Positions 36,651 through 46,397 of a stretch of 49,320 nt of DNA are shown here, piece after piece. The stretch is from an uncultured Bacteroidales bacterium. GTDB lineage: Bacteria > Bacteroidota > Bacteroidia > Bacteroidales > FEN-979. The notes under the pieces were generated by a model. It made no database searches, was not told the DNA's origin, and saw only the letters and a list, made by a program, of their open reading frames with translations. The DNA is taken from positions 1 to 49,320 of the forward strand of contig CAIQUS010000241.1 in the NCBI GenBank assembly GCA_903875045.1. Reading direction: 5' to 3'. Position numbers and translations under genes: made by a program. The number at the start of each line of letters is the position of its first letter. Positions within the stretch are counted from its first letter, which is position 1.

Positions 36651-36985
36651 TTTTTTGGTTTTAAAGGTTAAATGCCTGTGGATTTCCCTGGAGGAAACCC
36701 TTCTCGCAGATTTTCTTAATTGGATTTTCTGTTTTGAAATAATGACAATTGAGAAAGGCAGTACCCCTATCCGTGAAAATATTTTTTATGGAAGTATGAC
36801 CCTTTGGGTCTTTTCCGATTAAGAAAGGAAGTGGTTGTTGGGGAAAATGGTTGTACTGGCCAGCCTTCGCCAGCGTAATTTGACCACTTCAGCCTACCGA
36901 TTACCAATAAGTTAAGGCAGTCAATCAAAAACGGAGGAAGGTGGTCAGATTTATATTAAACTATAATTCGAAGTGGACTTGGACT
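36651..36985. other. Intergenic region upstream of the TonB receptor gene
   Basis: This 335-bp region has no credible gene. It contains an 11-bp imperfect inverted repeat, AATTTGACCAC (36877-36887) and GTGGTCAGATT (36941-36951), 53 bp apart. The motif is reminiscent of IS21-type ends but no transposase remnant is present. The receptor's promoter should lie at the left end; TAACCTTTA on the minus strand near 36670 is only a partial match. Confidence 0.4.
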
Positions 36986-38422
36986 TTAATCGTTCAAAAC
37001 GATCTTCCTGACAATCATTTCCCGATCATTAAACAATTTCAGGATGTACATCCCCTTTGGATAGCCTGTTAAATCAATGCTCGTCATATTTTGATCTGCC
37101 TTTAACAATATGACCTTCCCTTCCGGATTTCTAATTTCTACCGTTGCGTTATTACCGGAAAAACTACCTGGCGTTATATTTATCAACCCGCTTGTTGGAT
37201 TGGGATAGATTCTGACACCATCATGTTGCCCGTTTATCTGATCAATTGAAACGGGATTATTGACCATGATTTTAAAGTTTGTTGCTGCTTGTGCTCCGGC
37301 AGTATCGATAGCTGTTACCCTTATATATAAAGTTTCGATGTTTGAAGGGGTGCCTGTAAATGTTCCTGTGATTGTATCAAAAGTCAGCCATGCAGGTAAA
37401 GGACTGCCACTGGTAAGTTTTGCATGGTAAGTAAGGGTGTTATTGCCATCATCATCGATAAAGGTGCTGTCGGAAATGGTGAAGGTGAACGGCTCGCCCT
37501 TGGTGGCTGTCTGATTGGGTATCAAATTTAAAATATATGGTATAAAATTGGTATATTTTAGACTGTCAATAAAATTCGATCCTACCCAAAAAATATTATT
37601 ATTCGACACATACGTCATGTATAAGGTATCATCAGTGATTTCACTTCCGCTTTCAGACGTAGCTGTATTTATTAAATTCCCCAGGTTCTTTGGATTGGTC
37701 CATGAACCGTCAATTTTTTTGTAGGAAATATACAGATCAGTGCCTCCGAAACCACCCGGCCGGGAAGAATTGAAAATAAAGTAGCTCTCATTTGGCGATA
37801 CATAAGGATTGCCCCATGCCATATTGGGATCGTTGAACATGGATGGCAACACAATTCGTGGCAGGTAAGCGCCATTTTGGTACTTTGAATAACATATTTT
37901 CCCGGCAGCATTTTCAAAATAAACAGAACTGTCAGCAACAAAACACGGGTGATATTCATCCTGGGTTGTATTCAGAGGCATTCCAAGGTTAATTGGTTCG
38001 CTCCATACAGAACCATTTTTCACGCTGTAACATAAATCTGACCCTCCAATGGGATTGGGAGGGTTATACGCGTAGTAATAAACCCTTTGTCCATCGGGTG
38101 AATAAATCGCCTCTTCGGCCGATCGCGTTGTTGAAAAAGAAACAGTATCAGGGCTTGTCCAGTGGTTGTTTTCATATTTCATGATCATGGTGCGCTTATC
38201 CGGCCAGTTTCCCAGTGCAAACAGCATTTCATCCCCGGCAGGCGAGATGGAAATGCCATATTCAGCTCTTCCTGTTAAGGATACTATTCCCGGAGCAAAT
38301 ACCTGGGGAATGTTACCGGGAGGTGTTTGCCCCAGGTATAAACTGTCGGGCGGGATTGTTTGGGAATGTAAAATACTCCCAAATAATAAAATCAGAATGG
38401 TTGTCAGTAATGAGATTTTCAT
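36986..38422 (-). CDS. Secreted PD40-propeller protein with T9SS sorting domain
   Basis: The product is 478 residues. A signal peptide (MKISLLTTILILLFGSILHS) precedes a WD40-like PD40 beta-propeller with repeats such as SISPAGDEMLFALG, IYSPDGQRVYYYAY and VSPNESYFIFNSSRPGG (about 55-280). Next comes a putative immunoglobulin/cadherin-like domain (IPNQTATKGEPFTFTISD to FTGTPSN, about 300-375). The last 80 residues (VRIYPNPTSGLINI to KGMYILKLFNDREMIVRKIV) are a type A T9SS sorting signal. The protein is thus exported to the surface or medium. PD40 repeats often occur in outer-membrane or peptidoglycan-linked proteins; the ligand is unknown. Confidence 0.88.
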   Translation of the reverse strand: MKISLLTTILILLFGSILHSQTIPPDSLYLGQTPPGNIPQVFAPGIVSLTGRAEYGISISPAGDEMLFALGNWPDKRTMIMKYENNHWTSPDTVSFSTTRSAEEAIYSPDGQRVYYYAYNPPNPIGGSDLCYSVKNGSVWSEPINLGMPLNTTQDEYHPCFVADSSVYFENAAGKICYSKYQNGAYLPRIVLPSMFNDPNMAWGNPYVSPNESYFIFNSSRPGGFGGTDLYISYKKIDGSWTNPKNLGNLINTATSESGSEITDDTLYMTYVSNNNIFWVGSNFIDSLKYTNFIPYILNLIPNQTATKGEPFTFTISDSTFIDDDGNNTLTYHAKLTSGSPLPAWLTFDTITGTFTGTPSNIETLYIRVTAIDTAGAQAATNFKIMVNNPVSIDQINGQHDGVRIYPNPTSGLINITPGSFSGNNATVEIRNPEGKVILLKADQNMTSIDLTGYPKGMYILKLFNDREMIVRKIVLND

Positions 38423-38757
38423 AGTATAAAAAATTATTGGTTAATGTTTTTTTGCAGAAAAATCGATTGTTTGGTTCAGCCAATGGTTTTAGACCGGTAT
38501 TTGATGCGAGTCAGATTCGTATGGTTTGGAAAGAAGAAGGATCAGGATGGTAAAAAAGTTCATGGTCATGCAAAATGATTATAAAGCGGGCAAATATAGA
38601 TTGAGTCACCAGTGAAAAGAAATCAAATCGCTGAAATCGTTGAAAATTCCTGTAAGAAACATCAAAATCATGATGAATATTCATGTAATTTTATACTCAT
38701 AAAAGTATCATTTGAACAAAATGCGTCTTCAATGACGCCAAACCCGGTATCCATCGC
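38423..38757. other. Divergent intergenic region between two T9SS-cargo genes
   Basis: This 335-bp AT-rich region separates oppositely oriented starts and should carry both promoters. TATCATTTG at 38706-38714 resembles the -7 element with one extra base; nothing convincing is seen for the minus-strand gene. No RNA gene or repeat is apparent. Confidence 0.4.
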
Positions 38758-40887
38758 ATGATGAAAGCATATTTCCTTCCGTTGGTCATGGCAATCCTTA
38801 CCATTTCATTGAATGCCCGGTCATCAGTTCCTGATGTGGCAGCGCAACAGTGTCTTGCAAATTTCTCTTTCCCGGCATCCGGAAATTGCGTCGGGCAGGG
38901 TATTCCATTTACAGACCTGTCTGTTATTGGTGCTCCCGGTCCCGGATACATTATGACCTGGCAATGGGACTTCGGCGACGGCACCATCGTTGTGATCAAT
39001 TACCCTTCAAGTCCAAATGTCACCCATGTGTTTACTGGTTATGCCAACTCCTACATGGTCACACTGACCATAACAGGAAGCCTTGGTTGTTCCGATTCTG
39101 AAATTAAGACAGTGAACCTCATCCCCGCCCCCATCGCTAATTTTTCGTTTCCTGCAACGGGCAACTGCCTGGGACAACCTGTTCAGTTCACAGACCTGAG
39201 CCAGACCAATGGCGGGGGACAGATTGTCAGCTTTAGCTGGAACTTCGGAGACGGTTCCTGGCCCTCCAGCCTCCAAAATCCTGTTCATGTGTATTCAAGT
39301 CATGGTACATACACTGTCACTCTTTCTGTGATAAATGTAAATGGTTGTCCGGGTTCTGTTTCAAAAGTCATTGCCATAGACCCAATGATTGTACCTAACC
39401 TGTCAGGTCCTCAAACTGTATGTGCCGGTACTGCCGGCAACATATACAACACCGAAACCGGGATGACCAATTATTTATGGACAATTTCATCAGGAGGAAC
39501 CATCACCGGCGGAGGGGGAATGGCTGATCATACAATGACCGTTACTTGGAACCTGGCTGGTGCTCAGACCGTAAGTGTAAACTATACCGGACCTAACGGG
39601 TGTACAGCAGCTTCAGCCACTATTTACAATGTCATTGTTCTTCCTCAGCCAACGGCTGTCATCACAGCGAACGGACCAACAACCTTTTGTGAAGGAAACT
39701 CCGTCACACTAATGGCAAGCCTGACAAACGCTTACCTGTGGAACAATGGAGCGACAACCAGTAGTATTACTGTTCTAAATTCAGGAAACTACATTGTAAC
39801 GGTTACCGATGGGAACGCCTGCTCCGGAGCATCGCCACCAACCCTGGTGACTGCTACGCCAAATCCGGTTGCCGGTGCCGGACCTGATCAATCCATCGGT
39901 TATGGAGCTTCGACTACCCTGAGCGGGACTGCTGCAAATGGTTCGGGTAATTATTCGTGGCATTGGGAACCGGCTTCGCTGCTGATAAATCCCAATGTTC
40001 AGCATCCGGTTACGGTCGGTTTATCCTCCTCTGTTCAATTTATATTAACTGTAACTGATCTGACGAATGGATGTACCGGCAATGACCAGGTCCTTGTAGC
40101 AGTGACCGGAGGACCTTTATCCGTGGATGCCACGGCCTCTCCAAACACAACCTGCCCGGGAAGTCCGGTTCAGTTGATGGCCATCGCTTCGGGGGGAACA
40201 GGAACCAATACCTATTCCTGGACATCAAACCCGGTGGGATTTACGTCACTCATCTATAACCCGGTGGTTTACCCTGTGGTACCAACCACTTTCCTCGTGG
40301 CAGTTAACGATGGTTTTGCCAATGTACTTGATTCAGTATTTGTGTCAATTCTTCCGTTACCCGGCATTCCCGAAACGCCTGCAGGACCGGATACGGCGGA
40401 TCTTGGCACCATCATAAGTTCGGAATACAACACCACCGGGGGAACATCTGCAAACTCCTACAGTTGGGAAATAAACCCCGTTAGTGCAGGAACCATCAGC
40501 GGGACTGGGATTTCTGCAACGGTCAACTGGAATCCTTCTTACCAGGGCACGGCAGAGGTCAGGGTAAAATCGCTGAATTCTTGTGGAGAATCTCCCTGGA
40601 CACCGGAGAAAATGACCATCGTAATCAATACCACCACCGGTATTGACTTTGTCAAAGATCAGAATTTCCCGGAAATATACCCGAATCCCACAACAGGTAA
40701 AGTTTACATCTCACTGGCAAGAAGGTCAAATATCTCCATATTCACAATCACTGGCACCATGGTTGGAAGTGTTCAGGATTTTACCTCCGGAACGCTTAAC
40801 CTTGGCACATATTCCAGGGGAATATATATCCTCCGGATTGAATCACCCGGCTTTCCGGTAATTCAAAAAAAAGTAGTGTTGCTGTAG
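38758..40887 (+). CDS. PKD-repeat secreted protein with T9SS sorting domain
   Basis: The product is 709 residues. It has a signal peptide (MMKAYFLPLVMAILTISLNA). Two PKD domains follow, each with the signature WDFGDG or WNFGDG and a closing YxVTLxI strand (about 32-118 and 123-207). Then come several PKD-like modules seen in Bacteroidota adhesins (GPQTVCAGTAGNIYN, GPTTFCEGNSVTL, SPNTTCPGSPVQL). The C-terminus (EIYPNPTTGKVYISL to YSRGIYILRIESPG) is a type A T9SS signal. ATG codons at 38758 and 38761 are both possible starts. Such proteins are surface adhesins or filler domains of larger complexes; no enzyme domain is visible. Confidence 0.88.
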   Translation: MMKAYFLPLVMAILTISLNARSSVPDVAAQQCLANFSFPASGNCVGQGIPFTDLSVIGAPGPGYIMTWQWDFGDGTIVVINYPSSPNVTHVFTGYANSYMVTLTITGSLGCSDSEIKTVNLIPAPIANFSFPATGNCLGQPVQFTDLSQTNGGGQIVSFSWNFGDGSWPSSLQNPVHVYSSHGTYTVTLSVINVNGCPGSVSKVIAIDPMIVPNLSGPQTVCAGTAGNIYNTETGMTNYLWTISSGGTITGGGGMADHTMTVTWNLAGAQTVSVNYTGPNGCTAASATIYNVIVLPQPTAVITANGPTTFCEGNSVTLMASLTNAYLWNNGATTSSITVLNSGNYIVTVTDGNACSGASPPTLVTATPNPVAGAGPDQSIGYGASTTLSGTAANGSGNYSWHWEPASLLINPNVQHPVTVGLSSSVQFILTVTDLTNGCTGNDQVLVAVTGGPLSVDATASPNTTCPGSPVQLMAIASGGTGTNTYSWTSNPVGFTSLIYNPVVYPVVPTTFLVAVNDGFANVLDSVFVSILPLPGIPETPAGPDTADLGTIISSEYNTTGGTSANSYSWEINPVSAGTISGTGISATVNWNPSYQGTAEVRVKSLNSCGESPWTPEKMTIVINTTTGIDFVKDQNFPEIYPNPTTGKVYISLARRSNISIFTITGTMVGSVQDFTSGTLNLGTYSRGIYILRIESPGFPVIQKKVVLL

Positions 40888-41006
40888 GTTTAAATGCACA
40901 ATTAAAGGTGTTTCGGAATAGTCAAATTCAATACTGTTCACATTGTTTTTTTTTATAATTTTATCCGGTGAAAATAAATCCCTTCTCATCATTTTAAATC
41001 AACTTT

Positions 41007-44000
41007 ATGTCCAAATCGAATTTCGTCAGGCATCCCTTGTCTTTTTTCCTTGGGATCGTTGCACTATTGTTATCTTTTCAGGTTCCTGCCCAGAAACCGG
41101 ATGATCCGAACCTTGACCAGGTTCCGCAGTATCTGCGTGAAACTGCTCCTAACAACACCGACCTCCCCGCTTCTACGTTTATTACCATCAACAATTATGA
41201 TAATTTCAATCTCGGTGTTGACTTCGGGGAAAGCAACATTGCGGAAAATCCGCTGAATCCGCCCTGGTTCTTTACGGCTTACAATACCAATACCGCCCAT
41301 AATACACAAAACGGGATTGACTGGGGAACAAGCAGCCCTGCCTTTGGCGCATCCATGGCTGGCGACCCTGTTGTGGCCTACGACAGCCTCGGCAACTTGT
41401 TTTATGAAAACATGTATGGTTCCATTTCGGGTTGCAAGGTTATGGCATCAACAACAAACGGTGCAACGTGGGGGCCTTCGGTTACTGCTATTGCCGGGAA
41501 TGACAAAAACTGGATGGCCTGCGACCAGACGGCCGGCCCTTATACAAACTACGTCTATACTGTGATGACCAACAATGGTTCAGGAAATTTCGCCCGGAGC
41601 ATGGATCATGGTGCAACATTTACCTCCACCTTTGCTCCCACAACGCAGTCGTTGCCCGGTATGATGGTCTGTGTAGGGCCTCAGGGAACCATCCAGGGAG
41701 GCTCGGTCTATGTAGTCACCAACAGCGGAAGTTCTTTCAATTCCACCTATACCTTCTATCAGTCAAACAACGGCGGCGCCACCTTTAGTTTAAAATCGAC
41801 CCAGCAGTTTTCCAATACGGTAGGCTCCCAGGTGGGCGGCAGGAACTCTGTGCAGAACATGCGTACCCGGCCTTACCCGATGATCGCAGCCGACAACAGC
41901 TTTGGGACTTACCGTGGCCGGTTTTACTGTGTATATGCATCCAATGATCCACCGGGTGACGGAAACAAACCGGATATCTGGTGCCGGTACTCCGACGACG
42001 GAGGAGCCACATGGTCTTCAGGCATCCTGGTAAATGATGATACCAGTCCTCAAACACATCACCAGTGGCACCCGGCCATCTGGAGTGACAAGGAGACTGG
42101 CAGGCTCTACGCCATGTGGATGGACACACGCAACTGCCCGACCAACGACAGCGCCCTCATTTATGCCTCCTATTCCGACAACGGCGGTGTAACCTGGGCC
42201 CAGAACCAGGCCCTGTCGAACCAGAAAATGAAAATCGACTGCCCCACCTGCGGCGGGGGCGGAACACCAAGATACCAGGGAGATTACAATGGTATCATCT
42301 CCAATAAAAAAGGCGGCATGGCAGGGTGGACGGATTTCCGTCAGGGCTCTTTTATGAGTGTGACTTCCTATTTTCCTGATTTTGCCATGGCAATCAACAA
42401 TACGACCGGAAACCTTTATGTACCCAATGACAGCATCGATTTCGTCGTCAGCATTCCGGGTGTCAAACTCTATAACGATACGGTCATCGTGAGCGGCCAG
42501 ATTTCACCAGTCCCCACTTCCGGCACCATCACATTTTCCTTTCCTCAGGGAAATACAATCACCTCATTCCCCGGATCTAAAATTGTTCGTGTCAAAGTGA
42601 CCGGAAATGTTCCGCTGTCAAATTATCAGGCGCTTTTCTTTGCAAAAGGTCCAAACGGAACACCTGCCCATCAGCGCAATGCCACCATCACGGTGATGGC
42701 TTCCCTGGCATTATCTGTTTATGTCACAGCCAACCCCGCTGCTGTTTGCTCAGGGAGTTCCACCCAGTTACAGGCTACTGCCACCGGAGGAACAGGACCC
42801 TATACCTATGCATGGACATCCAACCCGGCGGGGTTCTCATCCAACCTGCCCAATCCACTCGCCACACCGGCCGCAAACACCTGGTACATCTGCACGGTGC
42901 ATGACAATGTAAACGCCATCAAGAAGGACAGTGTTTACGTCACGATCATGCCTATACCCGCGGTACCCGGTGCCATTTCCGGCAATACATCACCGTGCAT
43001 GGGCGCCACCGTTACTTACAGTATCGCCTCTGTTGCCGGTGCAACCTCCTACAACTGGACAGTCCCGTCGGGGGCTTCCATCCTTTCAGGACAAAATACC
43101 ATCTCCATTTCAGTTCTCTGGGGGCTGTCTTCAGGTAACGTTGCGGTTACTGCCGGCAACAATTGCGGGAACAGCCCTGCCAGCCAACTTCCCGTAACCC
43201 TCTCACCTGTGCCCTCCACCCCTGATCCGATCAGCGGCCCGTCGGTCGTATGCACCGGCAGCTCGGTCAACTTCAGCGTTCCGGCAATAGCAGGCGTGAT
43301 CAATACCTGGACCGTTCCTGCTGATGCAACCATTACTGCCGGACAAGGTACGAATGCCATAACGGTGCAATGGGGTGTCAACGCCGGTTTTGTAAGTGTT
43401 ATCGCACAAATGGGAGCCTGTACAAGTTCCGCGGGCATGCTGGCGGTTAACGTGGAATACCTGCCAACACCTGCTCAGGTCATTACAGGTCCTGATACCG
43501 TTTGCCAGGGACTGGGAGGCTACCAATATAGCATTCCCCTGATATCCAATGCATCAACTTACACCTGGACATTGCCGTCCGGAGCAGTGATTTCGCAGGG
43601 ACTTGGCACGAACAGCATCAATGTTGACTTCAATGGTTCAGCGATTTCCGGTGATATGAAGGTTGCCGGAAATAATATGTGCGGAACCGGCCCTGAAAGC
43701 TCAACCTATGTGAATGTGATGGTCTGCACGGGGATTAACGAAGATCAACTACAGTCACGGATTACCATGTATCCCAATCCTGTCCATGGAATTCTTACGC
43801 TATCGATTAAGGGAACTGAAAAGCAACTCAGGGTTCAGATCACAGATGTAAGCGGTCACAGCCTTTATAACGGATTGCTCGACAATTTAACGGCTGATTG
43901 CACACGCCGGATTGATGTCAGCAGATTTGCAAAGGGAATGTACCTGATTAAAATCACAAACAATTCCCGGGTCTTTACCGGAAAATTTGAAGTCAACTAA
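41007..44000 (+). CDS. Secreted sialidase-fold (BNR/Asp-box) protein with PKD-like repeats and T9SS signal
   Basis: The product is 997 residues. After a signal peptide (ending about VPAQ, residue 29) the first 480 residues form a beta-propeller with Asp-box/BNR repeats: STTNGATWGP, QSNNGGATFS, YSDDGGATWS and YSDNGGVTWA. The fold is shared with sialidases and other glycan-binding enzymes, but the arginine triad of true sialidases is not evident, so no enzymatic call is made. Three or four PKD-like domains follow (SAVCSGSS-type TVCxG motifs, and repeated YNWTVPSGASI modules). The end (ITMYPNPVHGILTL to AKGMYLIKITNNSRV) is a type A T9SS signal. It shares its modular style with the 709-residue protein 119 bp upstream and may be co-transcribed. 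A strong terminator follows. Confidence 0.88.
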   Translation: MSKSNFVRHPLSFFLGIVALLLSFQVPAQKPDDPNLDQVPQYLRETAPNNTDLPASTFITINNYDNFNLGVDFGESNIAENPLNPPWFFTAYNTNTAHNTQNGIDWGTSSPAFGASMAGDPVVAYDSLGNLFYENMYGSISGCKVMASTTNGATWGPSVTAIAGNDKNWMACDQTAGPYTNYVYTVMTNNGSGNFARSMDHGATFTSTFAPTTQSLPGMMVCVGPQGTIQGGSVYVVTNSGSSFNSTYTFYQSNNGGATFSLKSTQQFSNTVGSQVGGRNSVQNMRTRPYPMIAADNSFGTYRGRFYCVYASNDPPGDGNKPDIWCRYSDDGGATWSSGILVNDDTSPQTHHQWHPAIWSDKETGRLYAMWMDTRNCPTNDSALIYASYSDNGGVTWAQNQALSNQKMKIDCPTCGGGGTPRYQGDYNGIISNKKGGMAGWTDFRQGSFMSVTSYFPDFAMAINNTTGNLYVPNDSIDFVVSIPGVKLYNDTVIVSGQISPVPTSGTITFSFPQGNTITSFPGSKIVRVKVTGNVPLSNYQALFFAKGPNGTPAHQRNATITVMASLALSVYVTANPAAVCSGSSTQLQATATGGTGPYTYAWTSNPAGFSSNLPNPLATPAANTWYICTVHDNVNAIKKDSVYVTIMPIPAVPGAISGNTSPCMGATVTYSIASVAGATSYNWTVPSGASILSGQNTISISVLWGLSSGNVAVTAGNNCGNSPASQLPVTLSPVPSTPDPISGPSVVCTGSSVNFSVPAIAGVINTWTVPADATITAGQGTNAITVQWGVNAGFVSVIAQMGACTSSAGMLAVNVEYLPTPAQVITGPDTVCQGLGGYQYSIPLISNASTYTWTLPSGAVISQGLGTNSINVDFNGSAISGDMKVAGNNMCGTGPESSTYVNVMVCTGINEDQLQSRITMYPNPVHGILTLSIKGTEKQLRVQITDVSGHSLYNGLLDNLTADCTRRIDVSRFAKGMYLIKITNNSRVFTGKFEVN

Positions 44001-44021
44001 ATGACTCCTGGGAATCCATAT

Positions 44022-44050
44022 AAAAAGGGGGCAAGTTGCTCCCTTTTTTT
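44022..44050 (+). terminator. Rho-independent terminator
   Basis: AAAAAGGGGGCA pairs with TGCTCCCTTTTT around an AGT loop, with one mismatch in the stem, and ends in a run of T. It lies 21 bp after the BNR-protein stop and could also work in the opposite direction because of the A-run. Confidence 0.85.
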
Positions 44051-44130
44051 ATTTTCAGTTTTCATCCTTGTTTGCATCCTGTTACCAGAAAAACGTAAAA
44101 ACAAAGGGAATAAAAACAAAAAAGTTAGCT

Positions 44131-44253
44131 GTAAACGGTAAATACCAATGCGAGATTTCGGCAATTAGGAATGCAAGAAATCGGTAAATAAGGATGCAGA
44201 AATCGGTAAATAAGGATGCAGAAATTCGGTAAATAAGAATGCAGGATTTCGGT
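44131..44253. repeat. 22-23 bp tandem repeat, about 5.5 copies
   Basis: The unit GAAATCGGTAAATAAGGATG followed by CA is present twice exactly (44177-44198, 44199-44220). Diverged copies flank it at 44131-44153, 44154-44176 and 44221-44243, with a partial copy at 44244-44253. It directly abuts the point where homology of the HsdR remnant ends. Both strands are AT-rich and stop-poor, which creates chance ORFs. Confidence 0.9.
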
Positions 44254-44254
44254 C

Positions 44255-44692
44255 GGGAAACCATAGACTTTCTTCGGAGGGTAGTTATTCAGGTCCCAGA
44301 AATAGATATCATGTCCGTTGGTATAGAAGCAAAATGGCAATTCCCCTCCATGGGTTGATTGAATGTTATTGCAATATTTTTTGCCTGTTCCCTTCCAATT
44401 GCTGCATCCACAGAGGTCTTTTTAGCCTCCACGACTGCAAGGGGCTTCCTGTCCTTACCCAATCATAGTCAGAATACTGGTGCCCGCTGTATGGGGTTTG
44501 TGCTTCTCTTGCAAGTGTTTGGTCAACAATGATATCAAACTCCTCAGACACATGAGTCTTATCCCTGACATTCCAGCCAGGTTTTTTTAGCCTTAGGTCG
44601 ATGATTTCCTGACGGGTGTGTTTTTCGGTTTTCAAATTGAATTTCTTGCAGAATTTCAATAGCGATATAAAGTTACCGCTGAAGTCACTCAT
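44255..44692 (-). pseudogene. HsdR N-terminal remnant with two frameshifts
   Basis: On the minus strand from about 44650, EIIDLRLKKPGWNVRDKTHV, EEFDIIVD and TPYSGHQYSDYDWV match the N-terminus of an HsdR/EcoEI-type nuclease-helicase. After about 44440 a second frame continues with DRKPLAVVEAKKTSVDAAIG and REQAKNIAI, including the catalytic VEAK. From 44340 a third frame gives PFCFYTNGHDIYFWDLNNYP and VYGFPTEIL. Homology then stops at the tandem repeat. About 145 codons remain of a protein near 800 residues or more. It is a different subfamily from the intact HsdR in this window. The upstream end (MSDFSGNFISLLKF) is probably fused sequence. Confidence 0.85.
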
Positions 44693-44740
44693 AAAGTAAA
44701 GATATCGAGTTCACGAAATGCGTTTGATATTTTCAGATCA

Positions 44741-45070
44741 GTGTTGACTGATAAACCCTACGAGGAATTTTGGGTGATCCTGCTGAATAGGGCAAACAAA
44801 GTGCTGCAAAAAGTTCAGATCAGCGAAGGGGGTATTTCAGGTACTGTTGTTGATCCCAAAAAGATCTTCAAGATTGCGTTGGAGAACCATTCGTCGGGAA
44901 TTATCCTGTGTCACAATCATCCGTCAGGGGCTACATTCCCCAGTGAAGCTGACCAGAAAATCACTAAAAAGCTGGTTAATGCCGGTTTGCTATTAGAGAT
45001 CGCTGTACTTGATCACCTTATCGTAACTGATGATGGATTTTATTCATTTGTCGATGAGGGTGCATTGTAA
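44741..45070 (+). pseudogene. RadC-like JAB-domain protein, 5'-truncated
   Basis: From the GTG at 44741, 109 codons encode the RadC metalloprotease-like core: EEFWVILLNRANKVLQKVQI, then LCHNHPSGATFPSEADQKIT (the H-x-H-P-S-G-x8-D metal site) and LLEIAVLDHLIVTDDGFYSF. The frame is open back to 44663 and still homologous there (KISSSRNAFDIFRSVL), but no good start exists and the helix-hairpin-helix N-terminus of full RadC is absent. Short Bacteroidota JAB proteins of about 150 residues exist, often in mobile regions, so this is probably such a gene that has lost its 5' end where it meets the HsdR remnant. Confidence 0.7.
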
Positions 45071-45119
45071 TTCTGTTTTCACTGCGACTTGTACCATCCC
45101 TGATAATAATCAAATAGTC

Positions 45120-46289
45120 TTATAAATCCCGCAAGCAACGCACAGAAAACCCTTCCTCCTTTCCTCTGCCACCTCTGCTTACATAGTTGTAGTTGGAACT
45201 TAGGATCCGGCTCCATACGCTTGTGCCTCCCTCTGAAGAACTCCAATAGAAGCCAGCATAGCCAATGGCGTAAAATCCAACGATGACGTGGTCGCCTCCC
45301 GGTAAGGCAGTAAATCCACTTTCATTTGTTGCCCCGGTATTGGGGGATAACCACAAACCGGTCCCGGTTTCGATTGTGCCTGAAGATTTCATTTTCCCAC
45401 CTGCGACACTTTCCCCTCCAAGTAAGGTTGTAAGTGTAGTCCACTCTGCATCAGTTGGAATATGCCAGCCCTGAGGGCAAATTCCTTGCGTACCAGCAGT
45501 TGTTAGATGTTGCATCATCTCATTCCATTGGTATAGGCCACCGTATATATTGCAATTCGATTCAAGGTCGAGGAAACAGTATTTCTCAATTAGGCTGTTA
45601 TTTGTTTGTTCCTGGTTACCGTTTATTCTTGTTCCGATATTCAGGTTTTCTTTGAACCAGCACTGAGCTCCTATTTGAACTGTGTTGTAGATTTGACCAT
45701 CATAAGATACAGTGGGTGTATCTGTGCATGGCTGTCCCATACAGGTGGCTGTTGTCTGATTTAAGGTAACTGATATGGAGTTCCCGCAAATATTGTAAGC
45801 CCAGACATAGCGGGTGTAAACTGTATTGCACATAAGATTTGTTTCGGTCATGGTTGTGGTTGTGCCCATGTCTATTGCCCCGGTATAATTGTTTGCCGAA
45901 TTCCATTTATACCCGGTAGCATCGGCAACGGTGCTCCAGTTCCAGTTGATTTGGGTTGCTGCCGGAACGTGAAAACCTACTTCCGGATAAAGAGGCACAA
46001 GGCAGGAAGGGTTGACAATTTGCCATGAACCATTGATAAACATGGCCATGGCACCGTTACCAGAGTTGCTACAATCGGTGCAATAAATGATTAGCCCATT
46101 GGCTGGGTCTATGATGGTATTCATCTGAGCATGGGTCATCCTAGGAGGAAGAAAGCCTTTATTTGTTGACTTAACATCAAGCATTGCTGAATTATCCGGT
46201 GTACTATTATCAGTACTAATACCCACTTGGGCAAACAATGTGTAACACATCATTACCTGTATAGTAATAAGTATGAAAAGTTTTTTCAT
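45120..46289 (-). CDS. FISUMP-domain secreted protein
   Basis: The product is 389 residues. A signal peptide ([20 protein letters not shown]) is followed by a Bacteroidota N-terminal motif ([35 protein letters not shown]) and a fibronectin-like middle part (about 105-190). The C-terminal FISUMP domain (Fibrobacter succinogenes major paralogous domain) shows [38 protein letters not shown] and [17 protein letters not shown], ending [15 protein letters not shown] proteins are exported, cysteine-containing surface proteins of unknown function. No T9SS tail is present. The gene stands alone. Confidence 0.88.
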   Translation of the reverse strand: MKKLFILITIQVMMCYTLFAQVGISTDNSTPDNSAMLDVKSTNKGFLPPRMTHAQMNTIIDPANGLIIYCTDCSNSGNGAMAMFINGSWQIVNPSCLVPLYPEVGFHVPAATQINWNWSTVADATGYKWNSANNYTGAIDMGTTTTMTETNLMCNTVYTRYVWAYNICGNSISVTLNQTTATCMGQPCTDTPTVSYDGQIYNTVQIGAQCWFKENLNIGTRINGNQEQTNNSLIEKYCFLDLESNCNIYGGLYQWNEMMQHLTTAGTQGICPQGWHIPTDAEWTTLTTLLGGESVAGGKMKSSGTIETGTGLWLSPNTGATNESGFTALPGGDHVIVGFYAIGYAGFYWSSSEGGTSVWSRILSSNYNYVSRGGRGKEEGFSVRCLRDL

Positions 46290-46397
46290 GGTTCAATGGA
46301 TTGATTGTGTGACAACAGGAAATATTTCATAAACGGAATAGCTCTATAAAATTACAATTTTTACGGCTAAAATCAAGCAAAAGTTAACCAACAAAGG

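Noticed and set aside
44131-44253. Possible CRISPR array
   Set aside because: The 22-bp units are head to tail with no unique spacers between them, so it is a simple tandem repeat.
44082-44340. Minus ORFs rich in ILIYRF-type repeats
   Set aside because: Apart from the HsdR relic at their start they are translations of the 22-bp tandem repeat, not genes.
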